Shown: piece by piece, positions 31,588-38,424 of the stretch
Numbering within the stretch: position 1 is the first letter of the stretch
Layout of the letters: each line of letters opens with the position of its first letter
Virus record (IMG/VR): IMGVR_UViG_3300017971_000502
Location: 1 to 38,424 of that record
From: a virus
Length of the DNA: 38,424 bases
Strand: one strand, 5' to 3'
Notes under the pieces: model-generated
Databases searched by the model: none
Told to the model about the DNA's origin: nothing
What the model saw: only the letters and a program-made list of their open reading frames with translations
Position numbers and translations under genes: made by a program

Positions 31588-33840
31588 TTAAGAAGCTATT
31601 CTTTTTGTGCCGACAAAGAACATTGGTGAGAAAAATAAAACATCATCAGACAATGCCATCCCAATAGGTTGAGTAACTATTGGATCTGGAGATGGAATAG
31701 GTCTTGGAGTTTCTGGCCTACCATTTAATCCAACCCAATATAATTGTCCATAAGATAAACCAGTATATATGCCAGTTATTAATCCAAATAATTGTATTTC
31801 ACAATCTATTCCTGATTTTGAAACAATAACTGCAAATCCTGGTATTTTTGATAAATCAGAAATATCACTTTTTTCTACTTGGTACTTACCGGAAACAATA
31901 TCACCACGAACACAAACAATATCACCAATAGAATCCCCTGCTAAACAATTAGCTTCAACAATGAATGAAAAAGAAGCTAATTTATCAAGAAGAACTTTAT
32001 CAGTTGCAATCATAAATCCATTTTGCAATGTCGTAACAACAGCATGATTTAATGGATCAGAATGTTCTCCGTGTTTGTGCCGATGATCGGCTCTTGAAAG
32101 CGCCGCGGACTCCCCCTCTTGATTTGATGTATGTACTGACAATACATTTGTTGTTAATATATCATGCTTATGGTCGGCCCTAGCTGCCTTTGTATCGCCA
32201 CCAACTTGCGCCGCTAGTTTTGTAACATTGACCGGAGGATCATCTGTTAGAGCCCTGGCATTCGCATCTATTCCATCCAATTTCGATTTATCAGCAAACG
32301 ACATAAACCCATTGATTGATGGCGTAACTACAGCATGCAAAGATCCACCGGGTCTATCCCCATGAGTGTGAATATGATCGGACCGAGTCAATGAATCTGC
32401 CGATCCTTGGGCTATACTATCTCCTAACGGCACCGGATCAGCGACGGACACACTATGCTTATGGTCTTGTCTTGATGCTTCTAGAGACGTACCAGCGCTA
32501 GCAACACCAGCATCAACATCGACTGGATCAAGATCCGATAATTGATTACCGGAACCCGGTGCAATTCCATCTAGTTTCGATTTATCAGCAAACGACATAA
32601 ACCCATGGGATATTGCTGTAGCTATCGCATGCTGTGTGTCGTCCGTTTGAGCTCCATGGTTATGTTGATGATCTGATCTAGAAAATGAATTTGCTGTTCC
32701 TGTTTGATTCGTTGTTCCAATGTTTGTTGGTGTATCCGTTATAGCCAAATGTTGATGATCAGATCTAGATGATTCCGTTGATACTCCGGAAATTGAAGAA
32801 TTTACTGAAATATTTGTGGGTGTATTATTGGATAATTGTCCGCTATTATCTAATTTTGTTTTATCAATAGCAGCCATAAATCCAGATTCGGTTTGTGTTG
32901 CTATTTGATGTAAATTTCCTCTGCCCAAACTTCCATGTTGTGCATCATTTGCTAATTGACCAACTTGTATATCATCTTCATTGATTGTTATTGAACCATC
33001 TGCATTTTCACCAATGTCAAATCTAGACCCTGTTTTTGTTAATCCAGCACCGGGTTCTAAATTGTTTATTTGTGAAAAAACGTAATCTCTATTTACCGCA
33101 TCTGTTCCGGAATCCGGTAATGCTAAATTAGTGATTTTTTTATTGTTTAAATCAAAATCATCAGATGCTTTCCTTGATCCATCTGCAAGGAATGCAATTT
33201 TCCGGTTCCATCTATTTGCTCCGTCGGCTTCTAAGAATTCTCCTTCAGAAAGTGGTGAAGAAGTCATAGAATTAACTGTTATTTGATCAGATTGGTTATA
33301 TGTATGTGAAACCCCATGGGTTGTTGGCGGTCGTTGATCAGTATTGGAATCTATTGTTGCATCAATTATTGCAGAGTTTAAATCTGCAAGCGTTCCTGAA
33401 TTAATATTTGATAAACTTGTATCGTGCGGATTTGTTAGATCATGAATGTGTGAGTCTAAATTTGCACCATCATCTGAAATATTTCTACTGTTTATCGTTC
33501 CGGATGTTGTTATATTTCCATCATCATCAATTATAACATTTGAATCTTGTAATTGTTTTCCTGTTGTTCCGTGAAATCTTGAAATGGCATTATCTGTTGA
33601 GGTATTTGGTCCAATTGTTCGTTGTTCTATTGATGACTTAAGTAATAAAATATTTGTTCCAAGACTAGAATTCCAATGTGGTCCACCACCAATTTGTTTG
33701 AACATTGCGGCAAAATATGATAATTGCTTTCCTACAGAACTTGAATCTATATCTTCTGAATCTGAATCCAGTGGATCAAGGTCTTCATCCAATGGAATCT
33801 GTGGTTTTACTCGATCCGGATATGGTCTATTTATTGTCAT
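31588..33840 (-). CDS. Large fibre protein with repeated DHxH and GFM..DKxKLD modules
   Basis: 750 residues. The middle and C-terminal parts contain about four to five modules of roughly 80-100 residues. Each has a HA(V/I)xT....GFMxxxDKxKLD segment followed by an (S/A)RxDHxH segment (DHQH, DHQH, DHKH, DHIH, DHKH, DHRH). HxH pairs bind metal in trimeric fibres such as T4 gp12 and gp37. The last ~110 residues form a beta domain (GDIVCVRGDIVSGKYQVEK ... GLSYGQLYWVGLNGRPE) common at the end of phage fibres. It is coupled to the gene before it. Its head-side position suggests a head fibre or whisker. Confidence 0.75.
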   Translation of the reverse strand: MTINRPYPDRVKPQIPLDEDLDPLDSDSEDIDSSSVGKQLSYFAAMFKQIGGGPHWNSSLGTNILLLKSSIEQRTIGPNTSTDNAISRFHGTTGKQLQDSNVIIDDDGNITTSGTINSRNISDDGANLDSHIHDLTNPHDTSLSNINSGTLADLNSAIIDATIDSNTDQRPPTTHGVSHTYNQSDQITVNSMTSSPLSEGEFLEADGANRWNRKIAFLADGSRKASDDFDLNNKKITNLALPDSGTDAVNRDYVFSQINNLEPGAGLTKTGSRFDIGENADGSITINEDDIQVGQLANDAQHGSLGRGNLHQIATQTESGFMAAIDKTKLDNSGQLSNNTPTNISVNSSISGVSTESSRSDHQHLAITDTPTNIGTTNQTGTANSFSRSDHQHNHGAQTDDTQHAIATAISHGFMSFADKSKLDGIAPGSGNQLSDLDPVDVDAGVASAGTSLEASRQDHKHSVSVADPVPLGDSIAQGSADSLTRSDHIHTHGDRPGGSLHAVVTPSINGFMSFADKSKLDGIDANARALTDDPPVNVTKLAAQVGGDTKAARADHKHDILTTNVLSVHTSNQEGESAALSRADHRHKHGEHSDPLNHAVVTTLQNGFMIATDKVLLDKLASFSFIVEANCLAGDSIGDIVCVRGDIVSGKYQVEKSDISDLSKIPGFAVIVSKSGIDCEIQLFGLITGIYTGLSYGQLYWVGLNGRPETPRPIPSPDPIVTQPIGMALSDDVLFFSPMFFVGTKRIAS
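32281..32606. repeat. Two identical 32-bp segments, 294 bp apart
   Basis: Bases 32281-32312 and 32575-32606 are identical over 32 bases and encode the same GFMSFADKSKLD peptide in two modules of the fibre gene. The spacing equals 98 codons. The identity at silent positions points to recent duplication or gene conversion between modules. Confidence 0.8.
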
Positions 33841-33844
33841 TTAC

Positions 33845-34354
33845 CTATGAACAAATTTGTCTTAAACTTCTTCTGGAGTTATCATAATTCAATTCGTTTG
33901 AATTATTAAAATCAATAAGTAATTTTTTGCATTGTTTTTCTTTGTCGTCAAAAAACAATTCATACATCTTTCTGTCGTTATATATTTTTCTGAATCCAAC
34001 TAATTCAAAATTATTCATTCTTAAAAACGCTGCAAATGGAAATGAGTTTGTTTTATATCCATTAAGTATACCGTATTCTTTTATATCTGAAGAAAAACAA
34101 ACTTTTTTTATCATTCGTGTTAGCTGATCAAATATACATAATTTCGAATTATAAAAATCTATTGCTAAAGAATTGCATTTATTATTTGGGTCTAAAATAT
34201 TGAATATGTTTCCAGCTTGCTTTTTGTTTTTATTTATTGATAATAATTTTATTTCATATTGCTTTGATATTTCACGCATCAAAACATATGCCGCAATAGA
34301 AAAATCAGTTGTATTCCATACGTTGTTGAAATATATTTGTTTTTTTGTTGTCAC
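33845..34354 (-). CDS. Hypothetical protein, 169 aa (loosely DUF5659-like)
   Basis: The start is GTG at 34354, overlapping the TGA of the upstream gene (GTGA), without its own Shine-Dalgarno site, so expression depends on coupling. The opening TTDFSIAAYVLMREI and NSLAIDFYNSKLCIFDQL recall the small phage DUF5659 pattern, but the match is loose. The second half is aromatic/Lys-rich. Function unknown. Confidence 0.6.
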   Translation of the reverse strand: MTTKKQIYFNNVWNTTDFSIAAYVLMREISKQYEIKLLSINKNKKQAGNIFNILDPNNKCNSLAIDFYNSKLCIFDQLTRMIKKVCFSSDIKEYGILNGYKTNSFPFAAFLRMNNFELVGFRKIYNDRKMYELFFDDKEKQCKKLLIDFNNSNELNYDNSRRSLRQICS

Positions 34355-34938
34355 TTTTGATCTTTTGTTTTGCGTTTTTTTCTTGCTGGTTTCCTTGTTG
34401 TTTTTTTGTCTGATTTAGTTGGTAATATATCAAATGGTCCAAAATCACTATTGAATTCAGTATCAACACCAATACAATCTTCATCATCGTCGTCATCAAA
34501 ATTTGCAATTTTTAATGGTTTTCCATTTTTATCCAATCCTCGTTTTTTGAATGATTTTTCACGTGCTTCATTTAAATCATTTGTTGATAAATCATTCGAT
34601 GTTGTATCAATTGCAGATTCTACTGTTGGATTCATTATTGATGTTTGTTTTTTGATTCTTTCTTGTTTTATTCTGTCAAGTTCTATGGCTCTATCTTCTG
34701 TTACGACTTGAAAGATTTGTGGTGATTTTCCAGCAAAACAATTTTCTTTGTTTTTAGACAATATTTTTGCTAAGTTAAATGAAACTTTATACCACGGGCC
34801 GGCTTCTTTGTCATTTTCGTGTGCAACAAATTGATGCCATTTATCCGTTTCTGGATCTCTTAATCTTACTCTTTTTCGGTTATGTCCACCGGATTCGCGT
34901 GGCACTATTCGTGCGTAATAAAAAGGATTCTTGGTCAT
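34351..34938 (-). CDS. Hypothetical protein with acidic stretch and basic tail
   Basis: 195 residues. A compact N-terminal domain (YYARIVPRES, then KRVRLRDPETDKWHQFVAHEN, then PWYKVSFNLAKIL) is followed by a disordered region, an Asp/Glu run (about 150-157) and a Lys/Arg-rich tail. It is adjacent to capsid genes, so a minor head protein is plausible, with the tail able to touch DNA. Not recognised. AAAGG before the ATG. Confidence 0.6.
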   Translation of the reverse strand: MTKNPFYYARIVPRESGGHNRKRVRLRDPETDKWHQFVAHENDKEAGPWYKVSFNLAKILSKNKENCFAGKSPQIFQVVTEDRAIELDRIKQERIKKQTSIMNPTVESAIDTTSNDLSTNDLNEAREKSFKKRGLDKNGKPLKIANFDDDDDEDCIGVDTEFNSDFGPFDILPTKSDKKTTRKPARKKRKTKDQK

Positions 34939-34973
34939 GTCTTGGCCTTTTATTTATTGTTTATAAACTGTTA

Positions 34974-35297
34974 TTACTGATATAATACTGTTAAATTCAT
35001 CGTTGTTCCGTTATAATCACCATCGCCGGCGCGCGCACCGGCTGAAGACATATCACGAATATGCAATACTCCATTTGCATGATCATATTGCGGAATATAT
35101 ACACCACAATCACCGGGAATTACTTCGATTATATTTACAGATGGTTTTCCAACCGCTTCCGCAACATATTCATCAAAATCCGCTGTTCCATTTGCTTGAA
35201 TGTATGTTGAATCACCAGCGAATTGAAGTCTCGCCGCAAATATTGGTGCAGATGGTTGTCCGCCTAAGTTTGTAACAGTTGCTTCTCCAAGTGCCAT
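34974..35297 (-). CDS. Probable capsid decoration protein
   Basis: 107 residues, beta-rich and mildly acidic: MALGEATVTNLG, then IFAARLQFAGDSTYI, and NGVLHIRDMSSAGARAGDGDY. It lies directly after the major capsid gene with CGGAG before the ATG, as decoration or head-stabilising proteins usually do. Identification is by position and size. Confidence 0.55.
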   Translation of the reverse strand: MALGEATVTNLGGQPSAPIFAARLQFAGDSTYIQANGTADFDEYVAEAVGKPSVNIIEVIPGDCGVYIPQYDHANGVLHIRDMSSAGARAGDGDYNGTTMNLTVLYQ

Positions 35298-35330
35298 TAT
35301 ATAACTCCGTTATTATTTGTTATTTTACCT

Positions 35331-36269
35331 TTATGAATTAACGATTTCATCTGACATGGAAACCGCATCTTCAACAAGATATCTTGCATCAAACCTCAAT
35401 GAGAAAACAGTTACCAATGAATCAGCACTTTCATCGGTGTATTGACGTACTTTAAGTTTTCTCCACCAACCCATACCAATATTCTTTGGATTTGTTAAAA
35501 TACAAACTGTTTCATTTGTTCCGGCCCCAAGGTCTTCTGGGAATAATGGAATTGGAACAATTTCAATTCCTTTGAAAAATACTCTGTCAGCATTTTTAAA
35601 TTGTTTATCACCTTCTGTTCCAACGCGGGCAGCAGCAATATCACGGAAATCATCTTCGGCATTGATCGATGTAAGCAATTTTAAATTTGCTTTGTCGTCA
35701 AGGTATTGTTTTGGAAGTGCACGAATGAGATTTCGTAATACATCCGGAGTCAATCTTGACTGTGATGCATTTACGACGTTTGAAGTTGCTTGTGAAACAA
35801 TTCCATCAATCAATTGCAATGCTGGTGTTGCTCCACTTGTTGTGTCTGATCTAATAACAATTTTTTCAATATTTGGACCAATACGTTTTATTGCTTCATT
35901 TAAGATTGTATTTTTAAATTTTTGTCCTTCAACATTGTCTTCAAGAACTTCGTATGGAATACGTACTTCACCCTTCCACAATTGAGTTGTCCAAGTTTCA
36001 TTCCCAATTGAGGGCTTTGATCTTTCATTTTCTGAAAGAGCTTGCCCGCTAACACCAACTTGAAGGATGTCATCATCGAATGCAATATTTGGCAAACTTT
36101 GTGTGTGCGAAGAAAGCATCTCGACATACATCATTTTTGTCAATTTGCTTTTTCTGATAAGTCTTTTGATAAACTTTTTCGCCGTACTTGCCGGTAGATA
36201 CCCGCCGGAAGTAACTAAATCATTTACGGTTATATCTTCTTTTCTTAAGAAAGATTTAGTTGATTTCAT
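35331..36269 (-). CDS. Major capsid protein, HK97 fold
   Basis: 312 residues. The opening region FLRKEDITVNDLVTSGGYLPASTAKKFIKRLIR is typical of the N-arm. LPNIAFDDDILQVGVSGQALSE, then WKGEVRIPYEVLEDNVEG (E-loop/P-domain side), and GIEIVPIPLFP with NPKNIGMGWWRKLKVRQY (A-domain) identify a family of short major capsid proteins. GAAGGAA precedes the ATG. There is no obvious long scaffold domain; scaffolding is probably supplied by the preceding gene. Confidence 0.88.
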   Translation of the reverse strand: MKSTKSFLRKEDITVNDLVTSGGYLPASTAKKFIKRLIRKSKLTKMMYVEMLSSHTQSLPNIAFDDDILQVGVSGQALSENERSKPSIGNETWTTQLWKGEVRIPYEVLEDNVEGQKFKNTILNEAIKRIGPNIEKIVIRSDTTSGATPALQLIDGIVSQATSNVVNASQSRLTPDVLRNLIRALPKQYLDDKANLKLLTSINAEDDFRDIAAARVGTEGDKQFKNADRVFFKGIEIVPIPLFPEDLGAGTNETVCILTNPKNIGMGWWRKLKVRQYTDESADSLVTVFSLRFDARYLVEDAVSMSDEIVNS

Positions 36270-36335
36270 TTAACAAATTCCTTCATTAATAAAAAAATAA
36301 TTGTTTTCACTTACAAACCGGATAGTTTGCAATAA

Positions 36336-37106
36336 TTACCAATCATTTTCTTCATCATCAGTATTTAAATCACCAAAAAAACATTCATTGTCTTTTTCGC
36401 TACTTGAATCACTGATTTCGTCAACATTGTGAACATTTGATTTGTTAACCGATCGATTGTGATCAGAAACTTTTTCCTCTAATTTTTTGATTTTTTCTTC
36501 TAAAATCAGAGATTGTTTTTTCTGATCTTCCACTTCTTTTTTAAGAATTTTATTTTCTTTTTTAAGTGGATCTTCTTTTTTTGGCAATGAATTATTTTTT
36601 ATTGAAAATTGTGTTTTTGCAATTTCTTCATTTGAAAAACTTCCATCAAATGATTCAATAAAATAATTCAATCCTTTAATCAATTCTTGCTTTGAAACTT
36701 TACAATCCATATTGTCCCCATTGTTGTTCGGATTATTTTTGTTAGTCAAAATATTTTCCGAATTACTTTTTTGAAGATCATTATTGTTTTCGGGCTGTTG
36801 ATCATTGCCCTGTATCATAACATTTTTTAATTGCAACAACTTATTATAAATTGTATCTTCCGGTCTTACTTGAGACAAAATGGACATAATCATTTGTACA
36901 ATTTCGTTTTTTGTTGCTTTTTTAATGTTATTATTAATGTTTTGTGTATTTTGTGTATTTAGTGTATTTTCAATGATATCTTCAAGTGATTTAATATCTT
37001 CTTTTTTTATCACAAAATTTTGTTTATTTGCCCCACGGGGGACAAATGAAAGCTCTTTCGCAATAATTTCGGTCAATCTTGTTATGAGTTCTTTTGAAAT
37101 AGTCAT
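36336..37106 (-). CDS. Scaffold-like protein carrying the C-terminal XkdF motif
   Basis: 256 residues. Residues 16-35 (AKELSFVPRGANKQNFVIKK) match the EVSLVDRPAN..F..K segment that in XkdF proteases follows the catalytic domain within the same chain. The remainder is Asn-rich, then a Lys/Glu coiled coil (about 180-222), then a Ser/Asp/Glu tail ending in DDEENDW. Long coiled-coil and acidic tails fit an internal scaffold placed between protease and capsid gene. The binding site before the ATG is weak. Confidence 0.62.
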   Translation of the reverse strand: MTISKELITRLTEIIAKELSFVPRGANKQNFVIKKEDIKSLEDIIENTLNTQNTQNINNNIKKATKNEIVQMIMSILSQVRPEDTIYNKLLQLKNVMIQGNDQQPENNNDLQKSNSENILTNKNNPNNNGDNMDCKVSKQELIKGLNYFIESFDGSFSNEEIAKTQFSIKNNSLPKKEDPLKKENKILKKEVEDQKKQSLILEEKIKKLEEKVSDHNRSVNKSNVHNVDEISDSSSEKDNECFFGDLNTDDEENDW

Positions 37107-37167
37107 ATTTTCAACACTTTACAATATTATTATATATTTAGCACATTTTATCTAAAAAAACAACAAT

Positions 37168-38145
37168 TTATGCAGCATTTTCTAATATTCGCGTTCCATC
37201 TCCACCAACACTTAAAGCGTTGAGCTTTCCAGTTTCAATTTCTTTCCATATTTTTTTATCTGTAATTTTGAAACCAGCAAGCCAAGTACCTTTTATTATT
37301 GATCTATTGTTTATTTCCATATCAACAGGTGCAATGAAATTTTCAACTAAATAAACACCATTTTTTATTAATTCATCATGTTTATAAAAAACATCTCTGT
37401 ATCGAATCATATACAAATGCGCTGCTTTTTCAATATCCTGCGCTGAATATATGTCATTTTGCGTATCTGGGTCTAACTTGCAACCATCACCATCATTCGG
37501 CACAAGCACTATTCCAAGAACAAAATGCTCTTCTTCTGTATTTGTTGTCGATTTGCAAATATTTATATTTTGAATTTTATCAACAATATCAACAACATTT
37601 TTTCCATATATTGATATTTCTTCATCTCTTTTTTTGATTGAATTATTTTCTTTTATTTCTTCGAGCAAAACACGCGCTTTGTCTTGATATTTTTGTAACT
37701 CATCAGCGGACATATTTAATATTTTTGTTTGCGGAATTCTGGCAATTGCATTCCTAATGTGATTGATATCTAACTTTCCTTTGATATCACGAATTGGCCA
37801 ATGTCTCAATCGCCTAGGTTTTGTCTTATTTTCTTCGTCTTTTTCGCCGCCTGGTTCAATATAAAGAAACGCACTATCAGGCAAATCATTTATATATGCA
37901 CGTGTCCATTGTACTTTGAATATTTCTGATTCTTTAATGCTTTTTGTAATTTGTTCAAAATGATTTTCGCATAAAAAATAAGCCTTATTTGGTGAAGTAA
38001 CCAAAAAATCTGCTTGTTTTTTGCATTCAACAGATGTACATTGTTGATTGTTTTTACTGATTGATTCAATTTTTCTTGTTTTAATAATATCTTGTCCAAA
38101 TACATATGACATAATATTATTAAATTCATCAATTTTTATAGACAT
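37168..38145 (-). CDS. Prohead protease, XkdF-like (S78_2 type)
   Basis: I chose the ATG at 38145 behind GGAG (325 residues); an in-frame ATG at 38190 lies in a hairpin. C36, C41, C59 and H62 form a probable zinc site. HWPIRDIKGKLDINHIRNAI (115-134) is the region common in XkdF relatives. The protease domain spans about 206-318: HFVLGIVLVPNDGD, KHDELIKNGVYLVENFIAPVD, IIKGTWLAGFKI and GKLNALSVGG. Relatives I recall read VES before the F/Y-IAP motif; here it is VEN. The chain stops right after LSVGG; the usual continuation lies in the next gene. Confidence 0.78.
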   Translation of the reverse strand: MSIKIDEFNNIMSYVFGQDIIKTRKIESISKNNQQCTSVECKKQADFLVTSPNKAYFLCENHFEQITKSIKESEIFKVQWTRAYINDLPDSAFLYIEPGGEKDEENKTKPRRLRHWPIRDIKGKLDINHIRNAIARIPQTKILNMSADELQKYQDKARVLLEEIKENNSIKKRDEEISIYGKNVVDIVDKIQNINICKSTTNTEEEHFVLGIVLVPNDGDGCKLDPDTQNDIYSAQDIEKAAHLYMIRYRDVFYKHDELIKNGVYLVENFIAPVDMEINNRSIIKGTWLAGFKITDKKIWKEIETGKLNALSVGGDGTRILENAA

Positions 38146-38166
38146 TTTATGCTCCTTTTTATTAAG

Positions 38167-38205
38167 AACACATGGTTTGAATTTTATCAATTCAAACCAT
38201 GTGTT
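38167..38205. promoter_or_regulatory. Perfect 17-bp stem-loop upstream of the protease gene
   Basis: Arms 38167-38183 and 38189-38205 (AACACATGGTTTGAATT and its reverse complement) enclose a 5-nt loop. It is the strongest hairpin in the late operon. No T-run follows on either strand. It lies between the upstream stop (38220) and the protease binding site (GGAG, 38154-38151), so it may mark an RNA processing point, stabilise mRNA or slow readthrough. Confidence 0.7.
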
Positions 38206-38219
38206 ATATTATTTAATTA

Positions 38220-38424
38220 TTAAATAGTCGGAGCATTGTTTTCGTCACTATCAAACCAATCATCAAACTCTTCTTCGTCCAAATCACCAGATTTAATCAC
38301 ATCTTCTTTGGTAACCGGTTCTTCTTTGGTAACCGGTTCTTCTTTGGTAACCGGTTCTTCTTTGGTAACCGGTTCTTCTTTGGTAACCGGTTCTTCTTTG
38401 GTAACCGGTTCTTCTTTGGTAACC
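38220..38424 (-). CDS. Partial gene, C-terminus with EEPVTK repeats
   Basis: Only the last ~67 codons are in the window; the start lies beyond the right edge. The visible part is perfect EEPVTK hexapeptides, then EDVIKSGDLDEEEFDDWFDSD and a stop after ENNAPTI. The acidic end resembles that of the scaffold-like protein (DDEENDW). In the usual order the gene before the protease is the portal, so a portal with an extended tail is the leading guess, unproven. The EEPVTK tract is probably a flexible linker. Confidence 0.6.
   Translation of the reverse strand, partial: VTKEEPVTKEEPVTKEEPVTKEEPVTKEEPVTKEEPVTKEDVIKSGDLDEEEFDDWFDSDENNAPTI
38303..38424. repeat. 18-bp tandem repeat, at least 6.8 copies
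   Basis: Units of CTTCTTTGGTAACCGGTT begin at 38303, 38321, 38339, 38357, 38375, 38393 and 38411 and run off the right edge. All complete copies are identical, including silent positions. On the - strand each unit encodes the hexapeptide EEPVTK in frame. Such exact copies indicate recent expansion and possible length variation. Confidence 0.95.

Larger units (their letters stand above)
863..33320. repeat. Dispersed palindrome CCCATGGG, 14 exact copies
   Basis: First bases at 863, 4427, 4953, 7047, 10305, 13110, 15809, 16027, 20228, 25454, 25828, 28197, 32602 and 33313. Four extend to the 10-bp palindrome CCCCATGGGG (862, 4952, 13109, 25453). Most have an additional C on the + strand side. 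Copies fall in all three codon phases (Pro-Met-Gly, Pro-Trp-Gly and His-Gly), and three include a start codon. Confidence 0.9.

Noticed and set aside
863-33320. CCCATGGG enrichment explained by a conserved peptide
   Set aside because: Copies are translated as Pro-Met-Gly, Pro-Trp-Gly and His-Gly in unrelated proteins, so coding constraint on one peptide cannot explain it.
37032-37041. CCCCACGGGG as a further copy of the palindrome
   Set aside because: One base off the motif and translated as Pro-Arg-Gly within a conserved XkdF-type segment; not counted.
37129-37134. TATAAT box before the scaffold-like gene
   Set aside because: A perfect -10 hexamer on the - strand, but no -35 match at 16-18 bases and an AT-rich surrounding. 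Possible, but not supported enough to list.
1-38424. tRNA genes, attachment sites, origin of replication
   Set aside because: No cloverleaf, no flanking direct repeats beside an integrase, and no iteron cluster were seen by eye.

Overview
The window looks like part of the genome of a tailed phage with a contractile tail (myovirus type), or a prophage of that kind. It is AT-rich: I estimate about one third G+C by eye, not by computation. Genes are tightly packed, and many stops overlap or touch the next start (TAATG, ATGA). Most starts have an AAGGAG- or AAGGAT-type ribosome binding site, which argues against a Bacteroidetes-type host. I cannot name the host or a close relative. No tRNA, rRNA, CRISPR array, transposase, integrase, terminase or lysis gene was seen.

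Left arm (1-1882, + strand): four small genes of unknown function preceded by clear sigma70-like promoters. The first promoter block is present twice (97-149 and 341-393) and is surrounded by A/T-rich hairpins. One gene carries an (AQP)n tandem repeat. This arm meets the late operon head to head at 1882/1883 with no bases between the stop codons.

Late operon (1883-38424, all - strand, read from right to left). Head part: a partial gene with perfect EEPVTK repeats, an XkdF-like prohead protease, a scaffold-like protein, the major capsid protein, a small capsid-associated protein, several unknowns, and fibre-like or decoration-like proteins (31588-33840, 28820-30031, 27155-28201). Connector part: an FnIII plus gp6-like adaptor (24307-25371), a likely head-closure protein, a gp10/gpS-like tail-completion protein (20996-21607) and a TIG-domain tail-terminator candidate (20023-20991). 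Tail part: sheath, T4 gp19-like tube, a tail assembly chaperone with a probable programmed -1 frameshift extension, tape measure, a CIS-tube-type protein and a LysM protein (an Afp7-like pair), gpD-like hub, gp5/VgrG-like spike, gp25-like wedge protein, gpJ, two paralogous tail-tip proteins, a LamG-type protein, a gpI-like protein and a tail fibre.

Cargo genes sit inside this operon: a D12-class adenine methyltransferase, a Nudix hydrolase, a SLOG/DprA-like protein, a small winged-helix protein and several lysine/asparagine-rich unknowns. The methyltransferase/Nudix block (21651-23800) and the block 30158-31568 contain no CCGG, while the structural genes are rich in it. This suggests separate histories.

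Most unusual signals: (1) the palindrome CCCATGGG occurs 14 times, in all three codon phases, at start codons and within genes, where about 0.1 is expected by chance; (2) a perfectly phased A_AAT_TTT slippery site in the chaperone gene opens a 68-codon -1 frame that ends just before the tape measure gene; (3) the duplicated promoter block, one copy of which would give a leaderless mRNA.
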